Positions 1 to 8,842 of a DNA stretch of 64,000 bases are shown here, one piece after another (position 1 is the stretch's first letter; each line of letters opens with the position of its first letter). The position numbers were made by a program, and so were the translations under genes. The stretch is from Flavobacterium dankookense. Lineage in GTDB: Bacteria > Bacteroidota > Bacteroidia > Flavobacteriales > Flavobacteriaceae. The notes beneath the pieces are model-generated. The model did no database searches, was not told the origin of the DNA, and worked only from the letters and a program-made list of their open reading frames with translations. The stretch lies in NCBI RefSeq assembly GCF_004362665.1, contig NZ_SNXR01000013.1, forward strand, positions 62,001-126,000, given 5' to 3'.

Positions 1-1
1 A

Positions 2-346
2 CCACTTCATGGAACTTTAAATTACATCAATAATCATTTCTCAAACTTGCCAGTCATTTTTATAAGTAACAGGAATATTATTGACTATAAAGTAACAAAA
101 AAATGGTTGATAAAAAATGGTTTTAACATGAATGATAACTTATTGATTGTTACTAATAATCCAATTGATAAAATTAAATATTTAAAATATCTTAGTAATA
201 ATTTTGAAATAATTTACTTTGATGATTTAAGTTATAATCATGAAAAAGGAAAACCGCTTTTCTTCGGAGAAGTAATAGATGAAGTAAAAAAAATGAATTT
301 AAAATATTATGATTATCAGTTTATTTTAAATTTGAATTCAAAATAA
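2..346 (+). CDS. HAD-like phosphatase C-terminal part, cut by the left window edge
   Basis: The reading frame is open to the first base, so the 5' part of the gene lies outside the window. An internal TTG at 47 is unlikely to be the true start. The visible 115 residues look like the C-terminal half of a HAD-fold phosphatase: a hydrophobic strand ending in FISNRN (motif II-like Ser), then a TKKWLIKNGF helix, a later Lys and a strand ending in YFDDLS (motif IV-like acidic pair). The catalytic N-terminal Asp motif is not visible. It lies 15 bases before an ATP-grasp gene, the same neighbourhood as the two other HAD genes of this locus. The HAD assignment is inference from pattern only; a general hypothetical protein is the alternative. 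Confidence 0.5.
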   Translation, partial: PLHGTLNYINNHFSNLPVIFISNRNIIDYKVTKKWLIKNGFNMNDNLLIVTNNPIDKIKYLKYLSNNFEIIYFDDLSYNHEKGKPLFFGEVIDEVKKMNLKYYDYQFILNLNSK

Positions 347-361
347 TTTAATTCCATAACA

Positions 362-1438
362 ATGAAGTTTATCAATCGATTGTTTTCAAAAATTTTTGCA
401 TTTCTTTATTTATTTCTAAGAATATCTAAAATGAAATGGATTAAAAATTATGATAAAAATGCTGATACCATAATTTGGATTAAAACAAACCCTTTCACAA
501 CATTATTGCGATATCTAAAACATAACGATTTGCTGAGTGATTTTGCATTGATAGAATCTATTGCAATCAGAAATATTCCTTTTAAAATTGTTATTGGAAA
601 CAATATTGGAAAATATAATAATAAAACTATTTTCTATACTGTTTCTGAAAATTGTAATCCGTACAAAGTAGCAAATTATTCTGCAACACTTTTTCATACC
701 GTTCATGAGCTTGAAAATCAAGGAAATAAACTTTTTCCTGAAACAAGTGAAATTGAATATTGGGAGAATAAAGCTTTTATGCAAGAACAATTTTTAAAAC
801 TTGGAATAAATCATCCCAAAACAATAATTTTAAATAGAAATTATTCGATTAATGAATTGGATAATCTTCAGTTTCCAGCATTGATAAAAGAAATACATTC
901 CGCAGGTTCTCGTGGAATTACAAAAGTAAACTCAAAGGAAGATTTACTTAAAAATTTGGATAAAATTTGGGCAAAAGGTCATTCAAAAACTATTGTTCAA
1001 AAATTGGTTGATATGAGACGCGATTTGAGAGTTGTAATCTTAAATGGTGAAGTAATTTCGTTTTATTGGAGAGTAAATTCTAGTAAAGAGTGGAAACCAA
1101 CGGCAACCTCATTTGGAAATACTACTGAATTTGGGAATTTCCCTGAACAATGGAAATCTCTATTTATTGATTTTTTACACAAAATGAATTTACCAACCGG
1201 AGCTTTTGATATTACTTGGGAAAAGGATGATTTAAATTCTCAACCTTTAGTTTTGGAGGTTAGTCCATCTTACCAATTAAATCCAAGTTTGCCTGAACGC
1301 TATAAATCAATAACTTATAAAGAATATAAAAAGAAACTCTTTGTTTCTGATGCTTACTATAAAGAATATGTTGATATAGTTTTTAATTGTAGAAAACAAA
1401 TCACAAATTACTATTTTAATAAGTTGAAAAAAGCATAA
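362..1438 (+). CDS. ATP-grasp (RimK-like) ligase
   Basis: A 358-residue protein with an ATP-grasp fold from about residue 130 to the end. The ATP-contacting Lys is in ALIKE (K176), followed by a glycine/serine loop (SAGSRG). A VQKLVDMRRDLRVV segment is typical of RimK/DdlB-like ligases, and LEVSPSYQLNP (E299, N307) fits the metal-binding end. Such enzymes join a carboxylate to an amine or thiol through an acyl-phosphate. In this setting an amino-acid or amide decoration of a sugar acid is plausible but unproven. The gene follows a HAD-like fragment by 15 bases and precedes a glycosyltransferase by 9 bases, so it should be co-transcribed with both. The substrate cannot be read from the sequence. 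Confidence 0.75.
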   Translation: MKFINRLFSKIFAFLYLFLRISKMKWIKNYDKNADTIIWIKTNPFTTLLRYLKHNDLLSDFALIESIAIRNIPFKIVIGNNIGKYNNKTIFYTVSENCNPYKVANYSATLFHTVHELENQGNKLFPETSEIEYWENKAFMQEQFLKLGINHPKTIILNRNYSINELDNLQFPALIKEIHSAGSRGITKVNSKEDLLKNLDKIWAKGHSKTIVQKLVDMRRDLRVVILNGEVISFYWRVNSSKEWKPTATSFGNTTEFGNFPEQWKSLFIDFLHKMNLPTGAFDITWEKDDLNSQPLVLEVSPSYQLNPSLPERYKSITYKEYKKKLFVSDAYYKEYVDIVFNCRKQITNYYFNKLKKA

Positions 1439-1447
1439 AAATTGTTT

Positions 1448-2611
1448 ATGCAAAAAAAAACTCTCATACGAATTACAACAGTTCCAATTTCACTTGAAAA
1501 ATTACTTTCAGGGCAGTTAGAATATATGGGTAATCATTATAATCTAATAGCCGTTTCATCTGAAAAAGAAAATTTAGAAAAACTCGGAAAGAAAATAAAC
1601 CTACCTGTTTTTTTTGTTAACCTAACACGACAAATTACACCAATAAAAGACTTGTTGGCGCTTGTGAAAATGTATTTTTTTTTCAAAAAAACAAAACCAT
1701 TTATAGTGCATTCTCATACTCCAAAAGCAGGAACAATAGGAATGTTAGCTGCAAAACTCGCAGGTGTTCCAAATCGTTTACACACAGTTGCTGGTTTACC
1801 TTTATTAGAAATTGGTGGAAAAAAAAGAAAACTGTTAGATTTTGTTGAAAAACTAACTTACAGTTGCGCAACTAAAGTTTATCCAAATTCATTGGGTTTA
1901 AAAGATATAATAATCGAAAATAAGTATTGCAAAGCCAACAAATTAAAAGTTATAGGAAACGGAAGTTCTAATGGAATTGACACTTCGTTCTTTAATCCAG
2001 AATTGTACTCTTTTGAAAATAACCAAGATTTAAAAACAAAGTTAGGAATTGACCAAAACGATTTTGTCTTCATCTTTGTGGGAAGATTAGTAAAAGACAA
2101 GGGAATTAATGAGTTAATTGCTGCTTTTTCTAAACTTCAATCTCAACATAAAAACATAAAGCTCTTACTAGTAGGTGATTATGAAACCGATTTAGATCCA
2201 CTTTCATCAGAAACATTAGATGAAATAACATCAAATTCATCAATAATTTCAACTGGATTTGAATATGATGTTCGACCTTATTTCGCCATTAGTAATGCCT
2301 TAGTTTTCCCAACTTATCGTGAAGGATTTCCAAATGTGGTGATGCAAGCAGGAGCAATGAATTTACCTTGTATAGTAACCAATATAAATGGTTGTAATGA
2401 AATTATCATTGAGGGAGAAAACGGAATAATTATTCCCGTTAAAAATGAAAATGCTATTTTTGAAGCTATGAATGATTGTATTCTTAAATCTGATGCAATA
2501 CTAAGAATGAAAAAAAATGCACGAAAAATGATTGTGTCTCGATATGAACAACATGTAGTTTGGAAAGCAATTTTTGAGGAATATCAGTCCTTTGAAAAAA
2601 ATAATCACTAA
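1448..2611 (+). CDS. Glycosyltransferase family 4 (GT-B fold)
   Basis: A cytoplasmic GT4-type transferase of 387 residues that should add a sugar to a lipid-linked glycan. The N-terminal domain has the SHTPKAGTIGMLAAKLAG stretch seen in capsule and PglA-like transferases. The C-terminal donor domain has VFVGRLVKDKGI and YREGFPNVVMQAGAMN, where the usual E-x7-E ends in Gln instead of the second Glu. I chose the ATG at 1448 over the in-frame TTG at 1442. A run of nine A lies directly after the start codon and a run of nine T at 1675-1683, both possible slippage sites. It sits directly before the PglC-like initiating transferase, so it may add the second sugar. The donor is unknown. Confidence 0.85.
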   Translation: MQKKTLIRITTVPISLEKLLSGQLEYMGNHYNLIAVSSEKENLEKLGKKINLPVFFVNLTRQITPIKDLLALVKMYFFFKKTKPFIVHSHTPKAGTIGMLAAKLAGVPNRLHTVAGLPLLEIGGKKRKLLDFVEKLTYSCATKVYPNSLGLKDIIIENKYCKANKLKVIGNGSSNGIDTSFFNPELYSFENNQDLKTKLGIDQNDFVFIFVGRLVKDKGINELIAAFSKLQSQHKNIKLLLVGDYETDLDPLSSETLDEITSNSSIISTGFEYDVRPYFAISNALVFPTYREGFPNVVMQAGAMNLPCIVTNINGCNEIIIEGENGIIIPVKNENAIFEAMNDCILKSDAILRMKKNARKMIVSRYEQHVVWKAIFEEYQSFEKNNH

Positions 2612-2620
2612 AAATTTAAA

Positions 2621-3226
2621 ATGTACAAACATTTTTTTAAACGAGTTATAGACTTTACAGCATCACTAATTGGATTTGTTTTAGTGTTACCTTTATTTAT
2701 TCTAATAGTATTATTTTTAACAATTGCCAATGATGGAAAGCCTTTTTTCTTCCAAAAACGTCCAGGAAAAAATGGTAAAGTATTCAGAATAGTTAAGTTT
2801 AAAACTATGAATGACAAAAAAGATAAGGATGGAAAGTTACTTTCTGATGAAGTAAGATTAACTGCAGTAGGTAAATTTGTTCGAAAAACTTCATTAGATG
2901 AAATTCCTCAGCTTTTAAATGTAATTATTGGAGATATGAGCTTAATTGGACCAAGACCATTATTAACGGACTATTTACATTTATATAATGATTTTCAAAA
3001 TCGTCGACATGAAGTAAAACCCGGAATAACAGGTTGGGCACAAGTCAATGGTAGAAATGCCATATCATGGGACAAAAAATTTGAATATGATGTTTGGTAT
3101 GTGGATAATATTGGTTTTTTACTCGACTGCAAAATAATTTTAAAAACAGTTCAAAAAGTAATCCAAAGCGAAGGAATAAATGCCCAAGATGGAAATACAA
3201 TAGAACCATTTAATGGATATAATTAA
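2621..3226 (+). CDS. Small (PglC-type) polyprenyl-phosphate sugar-1-phosphate transferase
   Basis: A 201-residue monotopic phosphoglycosyl transferase that starts glycan assembly by moving a sugar-1-phosphate from UDP-sugar to undecaprenyl phosphate at the inner membrane. A single N-terminal hydrophobic segment (about 8-37) is the re-entrant membrane helix. The core follows with KFKTM (59-63), the catalytic Asp-Glu pair in LDEIPQ (D93, E94), GDMSLIGPRP and KPGITGWAQVNGR. The length matches PglC and the short WcaJ core, without the four-helix N-terminal part. Since PglE- and PglF-type genes lie just downstream, UDP-diNAcBac or a similar 4-amino sugar is the likely donor, by inference. A second, larger enzyme of the family lies at 40899. 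Confidence 0.92.
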   Translation: MYKHFFKRVIDFTASLIGFVLVLPLFILIVLFLTIANDGKPFFFQKRPGKNGKVFRIVKFKTMNDKKDKDGKLLSDEVRLTAVGKFVRKTSLDEIPQLLNVIIGDMSLIGPRPLLTDYLHLYNDFQNRRHEVKPGITGWAQVNGRNAISWDKKFEYDVWYVDNIGFLLDCKIILKTVQKVIQSEGINAQDGNTIEPFNGYN

Positions 3227-4197
3227 TGAATAATATACTAATAACATCAGCTGGACGTCGTGTTTCTTTGGTCCGATTTTTTCAAAAAGAATTGAAAAGC
3301 GTTTTTGCTGAAGCAAAAGTTTTTACTACAGATGCAAATCCAGATTATGCTTCAGCGTGTCGAATTTCGGATGGTTATTTTAAAATGCAACGCGTCACCG
3401 AACCAAATTATATCGACGATTTGCTACAATTAGCGATAGAAAATGGTGTTAAAATTATTGTCCCAACCATAGATACTGAGTTACTTATTCTTTCTAAAAA
3501 CATTGAAGTATTCAAGTCAAAGGGAATAGAGGTCGTGATTTCGGATTATGAAATAATGAAAATATTCAGAGACAAGAGATTAACACATCAATTTTTTGAA
3601 AAATATGGTATTAATTGTGCCAAAGAATATTCTAAAGAAAATTATCAGTTACCTATTTATATCAAACCTTACGACGGAAGTAGAAGTGTAGATAACTTTA
3701 TTATTACAACTCAAGAACAATTAACCGATTATCATTTTCAAAATGACAAACTACTATTTCTTGAATACTTGGATCACAAAAAACATACAGAGTTCACTAT
3801 TGATTTATACTATGATAAGAATTCGGATTTAAAATGTTTTGTTCCAAGACAACGAATTGAAGTTCGTGACGGTGAAGTGAATAAAGCCGTAACAAAAGAC
3901 GCATTTTTTATACCAGAAATTTGGAAAAAAATGCAACATATTGACGGTTTTCGAGGTTGTATAACGTTTCAAGTTTTCGTTAATTTAGAGACGCAGCAAA
4001 TATTTGGAATAGAAATAAATCCTCGTTTTGGTGGCGGTTATCCTTTGAGTTATTTAGCAAAAGCTAATTTTCCTAGATGGATTATTCAAGAATATATGAT
4101 GGAAAATCAAGGTGTTGAAGTTTTTAATGATTGGGAAAAAAACTTGATGATGCTTCGATATGATGATGAAATTCTAATACATAATTTTAATCACTAA
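3226..4197 (+). CDS. ATP-grasp protein of the carbamoyl-phosphate-synthase-like type
   Basis: A 323-residue ATP-grasp enzyme. The N-terminal domain has a Rossmann-like pre-ATP-grasp strand (ILITSAGRR) and IVPTIDTELL. The ATP-grasp core has PIYIKPYDGSRSV and the metal ligands in FGIEINPRFGGG. The fold is that of PurK, CarB and PylC, distinct from the RimK-like protein at 362. It shares one base with the PglC-like gene upstream (TAATG), and its stop directly abuts the ATG of a HAD phosphatase gene, so translation is tightly coupled. The same order, ATP-grasp then HAD, recurs at 15869-17486. The probable task is ligation of an amino or carboxyl group onto a glycan precursor. The substrate is unknown. 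Confidence 0.75.
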   Translation: MNNILITSAGRRVSLVRFFQKELKSVFAEAKVFTTDANPDYASACRISDGYFKMQRVTEPNYIDDLLQLAIENGVKIIVPTIDTELLILSKNIEVFKSKGIEVVISDYEIMKIFRDKRLTHQFFEKYGINCAKEYSKENYQLPIYIKPYDGSRSVDNFIITTQEQLTDYHFQNDKLLFLEYLDHKKHTEFTIDLYYDKNSDLKCFVPRQRIEVRDGEVNKAVTKDAFFIPEIWKKMQHIDGFRGCITFQVFVNLETQQIFGIEINPRFGGGYPLSYLAKANFPRWIIQEYMMENQGVEVFNDWEKNLMMLRYDDEILIHNFNH

Positions 4198-4827
4198 ATG
4201 ACTAAAACTGTTGTTTTTGACCTTGATGATACCATCGTTAAAGAAATTGAATACCTCAAATCGGCATTTAATTCGATTGCTGAATATGTTGATATTAAAA
4301 ACGAAACTCTTTTCGAACAGATGATGGAATGGTATTTTGATAAACAAAACGTCTTTCAAAATATTATTAATCAATATCAAAACATCGAAATTCAAACATT
4401 AAAAAATATTTACAGAAATCATTTTCCAAATTTTAATTCACAATCAGAAGAACGAAATCTTTTAATTGATTTAAAAAATAAAGGATATAAATTAGGATTA
4501 ATTACTGACGGATTTTCAATTACACAGCGTAACAAAATCAAAGCTTTAAACATTGAAAATTTATTTGATTTAATTATAATTTCAGAAGAATTTGGAAGTG
4601 AGAAACCAAATAAAAAAAACTATGAAGTTTTTCATAAATTCAAAACAGATGATTACTACTATATTGGTGATAATGTTAAAAAAGACTTTGTTACTCCAAA
4701 TGAATTGGGATGGAAAACAATTTGTATTTTAGATGATGGAAATAATATCCATAAACAAGATTTTAATAAAGAAGTACTATATTTACCGCAGATTAGACTT
4801 TCTAATCTTTTAGATATCAATCTATAA
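4198..4827 (+). CDS. HAD superfamily phosphatase
   Basis: A complete 209-residue haloacid dehalogenase-type hydrolase. Motif I is FDLDDT (nucleophile D8, acid/base D10), motif II is the Thr in LGLITDG, motif III is the Lys in GSEKP, and motif IV is IGDNVKKDF. The size and the alpha-helical cap inserted after motif I fit class C1 HAD phosphatases that act on small phosphorylated metabolites. It begins with no gap after the ATP-grasp gene, so the two products probably work in sequence, for instance removing phosphate from the acceptor or product of the ligase. This is inference. Its closest functional parallel here is the HAD at 16848, also directly behind an ATP-grasp gene. Confidence 0.82.
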   Translation: MTKTVVFDLDDTIVKEIEYLKSAFNSIAEYVDIKNETLFEQMMEWYFDKQNVFQNIINQYQNIEIQTLKNIYRNHFPNFNSQSEERNLLIDLKNKGYKLGLITDGFSITQRNKIKALNIENLFDLIIISEEFGSEKPNKKNYEVFHKFKTDDYYYIGDNVKKDFVTPNELGWKTICILDDGNNIHKQDFNKEVLYLPQIRLSNLLDINL

Positions 4828-4839
4828 TTTAAACACATT

Positions 4840-5637
4840 ATGTTACGAAAAATTGTCCTTAAAATTTTAAAAGCTACTGCAAAAGATATAACTATCACAC
4901 ATCACTATACTCATAAAAAATTCATGCTTAATTCCTATAACCACAAAGGTTATTGGTATCATGGAAAAAAACGTGAAGAAGAAACCGTTGCCATGTTCAA
5001 AAAATGGATTTCTAAAGATAATTATGTTTTAGAAATTGGTGGTCATATTGGATATTTTTCAACTTTTTATGCAGATTTGGTTGGCGATAAAGGTAAAGTT
5101 GTAGTTTTTGAGCCGAGCAACGAAAATTTGAAATACCTTACTAAGAACATTGATTTTTTAGATGAAAATTTAAAAAGTATTATATCAATTGTTCAAAAAG
5201 GTGCAGGAGATATTGTGGGAGAATTAGATTTTTATATTGATCCAATTTCGGGACAAAACAATTCTTTTGTTAAAGATTTTGACGGATTTAAAACGAGTAG
5301 AGCACATTCAGCAGATACAAATGTAGATGTTGAAGTGCAAAAAGTGCCTGTAATTACTTTAGATAGTTTTTATGAAAATGAAACTAAGTTTCCCGATTTT
5401 GTTAAGATAGATGTTGAAGGATTTGAATGGAATGTCATTCAAGGTTTTAAGCAGACTATTGAAAAAGCCAAGCCAAACTTAATGATTGAAATTCAGAGTG
5501 ATGAAGATAAAATCATAAACTATTTCAAAGGAATAGGTTATATTATTTATAACGATAAATTAGAGAGTATAAATTCTATTGAAGATTACAAAAGAAAACG
5601 TAGTGCAAATATTTTTTTCAAATGGGGACAAAAATAG
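4840..5637 (+). CDS. FkbM family SAM-dependent methyltransferase
   Basis: A 265-residue methyltransferase of the FkbM family, which O-methylates sugars and polyketides. SAM motif I is YVLEIGGHIGYFS, followed by VVVFEPSNENLKYL, where the acidic residue binds the SAM ribose. The family hallmark DFVKIDVEGFEWNVIQGF lies near residues 185-205. The gene ends inside the following aminotransferase gene (16-base overlap), so it belongs to the same operon. The expected role is methylation of a hydroxyl on one residue of the glycan, which would change antigenicity or cap the chain. The target position cannot be deduced. Confidence 0.85.
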   Translation: MLRKIVLKILKATAKDITITHHYTHKKFMLNSYNHKGYWYHGKKREEETVAMFKKWISKDNYVLEIGGHIGYFSTFYADLVGDKGKVVVFEPSNENLKYLTKNIDFLDENLKSIISIVQKGAGDIVGELDFYIDPISGQNNSFVKDFDGFKTSRAHSADTNVDVEVQKVPVITLDSFYENETKFPDFVKIDVEGFEWNVIQGFKQTIEKAKPNLMIEIQSDEDKIINYFKGIGYIIYNDKLESINSIEDYKRKRSANIFFKWGQK

Positions 5638-6776
5638 AAGATATTTTGAAAACTAAAATCTGGCTTTCTTCACCACATATGGGTGGAAATGAACAAAATT
5701 ATGTCAAAGAAGCATTTGATACCAATTGGGTTGCACCACTAGGTCCAAATGTTACTGGTTTTGAACAAGATTTAGAAAAATTTCTCAATGAAGATGTACA
5801 TATTGCTGCATTAAGTTCAGGAACAGCGGCGTTACATTTAGGATTAATATTATTAGGAGTAAAGGCTGGTGATGAAGTAATTTGTCAAAGTTTTACCTTT
5901 TCAGCTTCCGCCAACCCAATTGTATATCTTGGTGCAACACCTGTTTTTATCGATAGTGAAATAGAAACTTGGAATATGTGTCCAGTTGCCCTTGAAGATG
6001 CAATTAAAGATAGAATATCTAAAGGTAAAACACCAAAAGCTATTATCCCAGTTCATTTATACGGAATGCCATATAAAGCAGATGAAATAAGATCAATTGC
6101 AAACAAATATAATATTCCAATCCTTGAAGATAGCGCTGAAGCTTTAGGAAGTCATTACAAAGGAAAAATGTGTGGAACGTTTGGAGATATTGCAGCTTTA
6201 TCATTTAATGGAAATAAAATTATTACAACTTCTGGTGGTGGAGCTTTGGTTTCTCATTCAAAAGAAATAAAAGAAAAAGCTGTTTTCTTAGCAACACAAG
6301 CAAGAGATAATGCGCCTCATTACCAACATTCCGAGATTGGATATAATTACAGATTGAGTAATATTTCTGCAGGAATTGGAAGAGGACAAATGGAAGTCCT
6401 TCAAAAACACATTAATTTAAGAAGAGAAATGCACGACTTTTATAAGTCTATTTTTAAAGATAATGATGCAATAACCGTGTTTCAAGAACCAAATTCAGAC
6501 TATTTTTCAAACCATTGGTTATCTTGCATTACCATAAATTCTGATAAACTAGGAAAATCAAGAGAAGAGATTCGACTTGAGCTTGAAAAAGAAAACATAG
6601 AATCAAGACCACTTTGGAAACCAATGCATTTGCAACCAATATTTAAGGATTATCCATACTACGGCGGGAAAATATCTGAAACATTATTTGAAACAGGTCT
6701 TTGTTTGCCGTCTGGTTCAAATTTGAATAACGATGATAAGAATAGAATTAAAGAAGTTTTTCAACGATTTTTTTAA
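5622..6776 (+). CDS. pglE: PglE-type UDP-4-keto-6-deoxy-sugar aminotransferase (DegT/DnrJ/EryC1/StrS)
   Basis: A 384-residue PLP-dependent sugar aminotransferase. PLP contacts include SSGTAALH near 65-72, D170 in ILEDSAE for the pyridine nitrogen, and the Schiff-base lysine K199 in SFNGNKIITT followed by SGGGA. The FNGNK form and the start region (IWLSSPHMGGNEQNYV) match PglE enzymes that convert UDP-2-acetamido-4-keto-6-deoxyglucose to the 4-amino sugar, the second step to UDP-diNAcBac. The matching 4,6-dehydratase gene lies only 65 bases downstream, which supports the assignment. The start codon lies inside the FkbM gene. The symbol is by functional analogy; a related 4-aminotransferase such as LegC is the alternative. 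Confidence 0.82.
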   Translation: MGTKIEDILKTKIWLSSPHMGGNEQNYVKEAFDTNWVAPLGPNVTGFEQDLEKFLNEDVHIAALSSGTAALHLGLILLGVKAGDEVICQSFTFSASANPIVYLGATPVFIDSEIETWNMCPVALEDAIKDRISKGKTPKAIIPVHLYGMPYKADEIRSIANKYNIPILEDSAEALGSHYKGKMCGTFGDIAALSFNGNKIITTSGGGALVSHSKEIKEKAVFLATQARDNAPHYQHSEIGYNYRLSNISAGIGRGQMEVLQKHINLRREMHDFYKSIFKDNDAITVFQEPNSDYFSNHWLSCITINSDKLGKSREEIRLELEKENIESRPLWKPMHLQPIFKDYPYYGGKISETLFETGLCLPSGSNLNNDDKNRIKEVFQRFF

Positions 6777-6815
6777 TATTTATATTTAAAAATGTCTTTA
6801 ATGTTAATTTTATCT

Positions 6816-6823
6816 TAAATTTG
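6816..6823 (+). promoter_or_regulatory. Probable -7 promoter box of the PglF-type dehydratase gene
   Basis: TAAATTTG matches the Bacteroidota -7 consensus TAnnTTTG exactly and ends 18 bases before the ATG at 6842. I see no convincing TTTG box at -33. It suggests a separate promoter inside the glycan locus for the dehydratase gene. Confidence 0.5.
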
Positions 6824-6841
6824 TTAGTCGAATAGTATTAT

Positions 6842-8788
6842 ATGGGTAACTCTACTTTTTCAGAAATAAAAAATAACGTAATAAGTAAACGCTTTAGCAA
6901 TATTGGTTATTTACCAAGATGGATAATATTTGCTATCGATGTGTTTATTGTTATAACAGCTATTATTGTAACCTATGTTATTTTAGATAGTTTGTCTGTT
7001 ATCTATACTAGTCAACTTGAAAGACCATTTCGGGCAGGAATAATTATTCTTGTTAATGCAATGTTTTTTCTTTTTTATAGAACCTACTCAGGAATTATTA
7101 GACATTCAACTTTTATTGATGGAGTTAAGCTACTAGTTGCTACAACATCGTCTTATTTATTTTTATTAACGGTAAATTATTCATTAGTTTTCTTTTTCAA
7201 AATAAAGATTTTTCTATCAACAAGTTTGTTTATTACCTATGTAATTTCATTTTTATTATTATTTTTATTCAGGATTTTAGTCAAAAACTTTTTCGAAAAA
7301 TATCTTCAATCTGACGATAAAGTTAAATTGGTTAAAGCTGTAATTTATGGAGCAGATGCTAATGCTATTTCTGTTGCCAATGCTTTAAGAACAGAAAAAC
7401 CATCACGTTTTAAGTTAGTTGCATTTATTGATAAATATAAAAAAGTAAAAACATCCAAGAGCATTCTAAATTTACCGATTATAAATCAATCTAAAAAAGT
7501 TCACGTAATTTTAAGAAGTTTAGGAGCTGAAGCTTTAATCATTGCAGAAAAAAGTTTGTCAAAAGAAGAAACAATTGCACTAGTTGAGGAATGTTTAGAA
7601 TATAATTTCAAAGTTTTTACAGTTCCATTAATAACAGATTGGGAAGACCAAAAGCAGATATCCAATCAGTTAAAGAACTTTGCTATTGAAGACTTATTAG
7701 AACGAAAACCCATTTTATTAGATAATCATGGAATTTCATCTCAAATAAAAGGTAAAACAGTTTTAATAACAGGTGGAGCAGGTTCTATTGGAAGTGAAAT
7801 AGTTAGACAAGTAATAAATTTTGAACCACACAAAATTGTTATTCTTGACCAAGCCGAATCGCCATTACATAATTTAAAATTAGAGATTTCTGAGTTTGCA
7901 GATAAAATAAAAATTAGAACGGTTTTAGCGGATGTTAAAGATTTTGTAGCTGTTGAAAATGTTTTCAAAAAATTTAAACCAGATTTTGTTTATCATGCTG
8001 CTGCCTACAAGCACGTTCCTTTAATGGAGGAAAATCCATCACAAGCAGTTTTTACAAATGTTATCGGAACAAAAAACTTAGCCGATTTATCGAGTAAATA
8101 TTTAGTAGAAAAATTTGTTTTGATTTCTACTGATAAAGCAGTAAATCCAAGTAGTGTGATGGGAGCAAGTAAACGAATTGCAGAAAAATATGTACAATCT
8201 TTAAATTTTTATTTAGCAAATTCTAAAAGAGAAAATAAAACAAAATTCATCACTACTAGATTTGGAAATGTATTAGGTTCTAATGGCTCAATTGTTCCAT
8301 TATTTACAAAACAAATACAAGAAGGCGGACCACTTACCATTACACATCCAGAGATTATTAGATATTTCATGACAATACCAGAAGCTTGTCAACTTGTTCT
8401 TGAAGCAGGTGCAATGGGACAAGGCGGAGAAATCTATATTTTTGATATGGGTAAACCAGTTAAAATAATTGATCTTGCAAACAAGATGATACGCTTAGCA
8501 GGTTTTATACCAGATAAGGAAATTAAAATAAAAATTATTGGTTTGCGTCCAGGTGAAAAATTATATGAAGAATTATTGAATGATACTTCAAAAACTCTGC
8601 CAACCCACAATGAAAAAATTCTTATTGGACAAGATAATTTTGATAAATTTGAAGAAGTAGATATTCTAGTTAATGAATTAATTGCGACTTCAAAAAAAGC
8701 ATCAAATGATGAAATAGTTGGTTTGATGAAAAAAATTGTCCCAGAATTCAAAAGTATGAATTCAATTTTTGAAACTCTTGATGCATAA
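6842..8788 (+). CDS. pglF: Membrane UDP-GlcNAc 4,6-dehydratase (PglF/WbpM/CapD type)
   Basis: A 648-residue inner-membrane enzyme catalysing NAD-dependent 4,6-dehydration of UDP-GlcNAc, the first step to bacillosamine-type and related sugars. Four transmembrane segments occupy about 25-50, 65-80, 97-118 and 127-148. A first nucleotide-binding domain follows (VIYGADAN near 168). The catalytic domain begins with VLITGGAGSIGSE near 307. The usual Tyr-x3-Lys is replaced by Met-x3-Lys (M440, K444 in VMGASKR), with STDK at 429-432, as described for the WbpM family. With the PglE gene upstream it should provide the UDP-4-amino sugar used by the PglC-like transferase and by the NeuC-like epimerase. 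It has its own probable promoter. Confidence 0.9.
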   Translation: MGNSTFSEIKNNVISKRFSNIGYLPRWIIFAIDVFIVITAIIVTYVILDSLSVIYTSQLERPFRAGIIILVNAMFFLFYRTYSGIIRHSTFIDGVKLLVATTSSYLFLLTVNYSLVFFFKIKIFLSTSLFITYVISFLLLFLFRILVKNFFEKYLQSDDKVKLVKAVIYGADANAISVANALRTEKPSRFKLVAFIDKYKKVKTSKSILNLPIINQSKKVHVILRSLGAEALIIAEKSLSKEETIALVEECLEYNFKVFTVPLITDWEDQKQISNQLKNFAIEDLLERKPILLDNHGISSQIKGKTVLITGGAGSIGSEIVRQVINFEPHKIVILDQAESPLHNLKLEISEFADKIKIRTVLADVKDFVAVENVFKKFKPDFVYHAAAYKHVPLMEENPSQAVFTNVIGTKNLADLSSKYLVEKFVLISTDKAVNPSSVMGASKRIAEKYVQSLNFYLANSKRENKTKFITTRFGNVLGSNGSIVPLFTKQIQEGGPLTITHPEIIRYFMTIPEACQLVLEAGAMGQGGEIYIFDMGKPVKIIDLANKMIRLAGFIPDKEIKIKIIGLRPGEKLYEELLNDTSKTLPTHNEKILIGQDNFDKFEEVDILVNELIATSKKASNDEIVGLMKKIVPEFKSMNSIFETLDA

Positions 8789-8814
8789 TTCAACTTTACT
8801 ATAAGATAAATCGT

Positions 8815-8822
8815 TAACTTTG
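8815..8822 (+). promoter_or_regulatory. Probable -7 promoter box of the wza/wzc pair
   Basis: TAACTTTG is an exact TAnnTTTG match, 20 bases before the ATG of the export lipoprotein gene at 8843. No clear -33 box is seen. It suggests that the export and kinase pair is transcribed on its own. Confidence 0.5.
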
Positions 8823-8842
8823 CATTCTTTATAATATTTAAT

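Noticed and set aside
515..790. Open frame on the minus strand opposite the RimK-like ligase gene
   Set aside because: It is fully covered by a clear ATP-grasp gene and its protein has no recognisable feature. The same holds for the other short frames opposite or out of phase with real genes.
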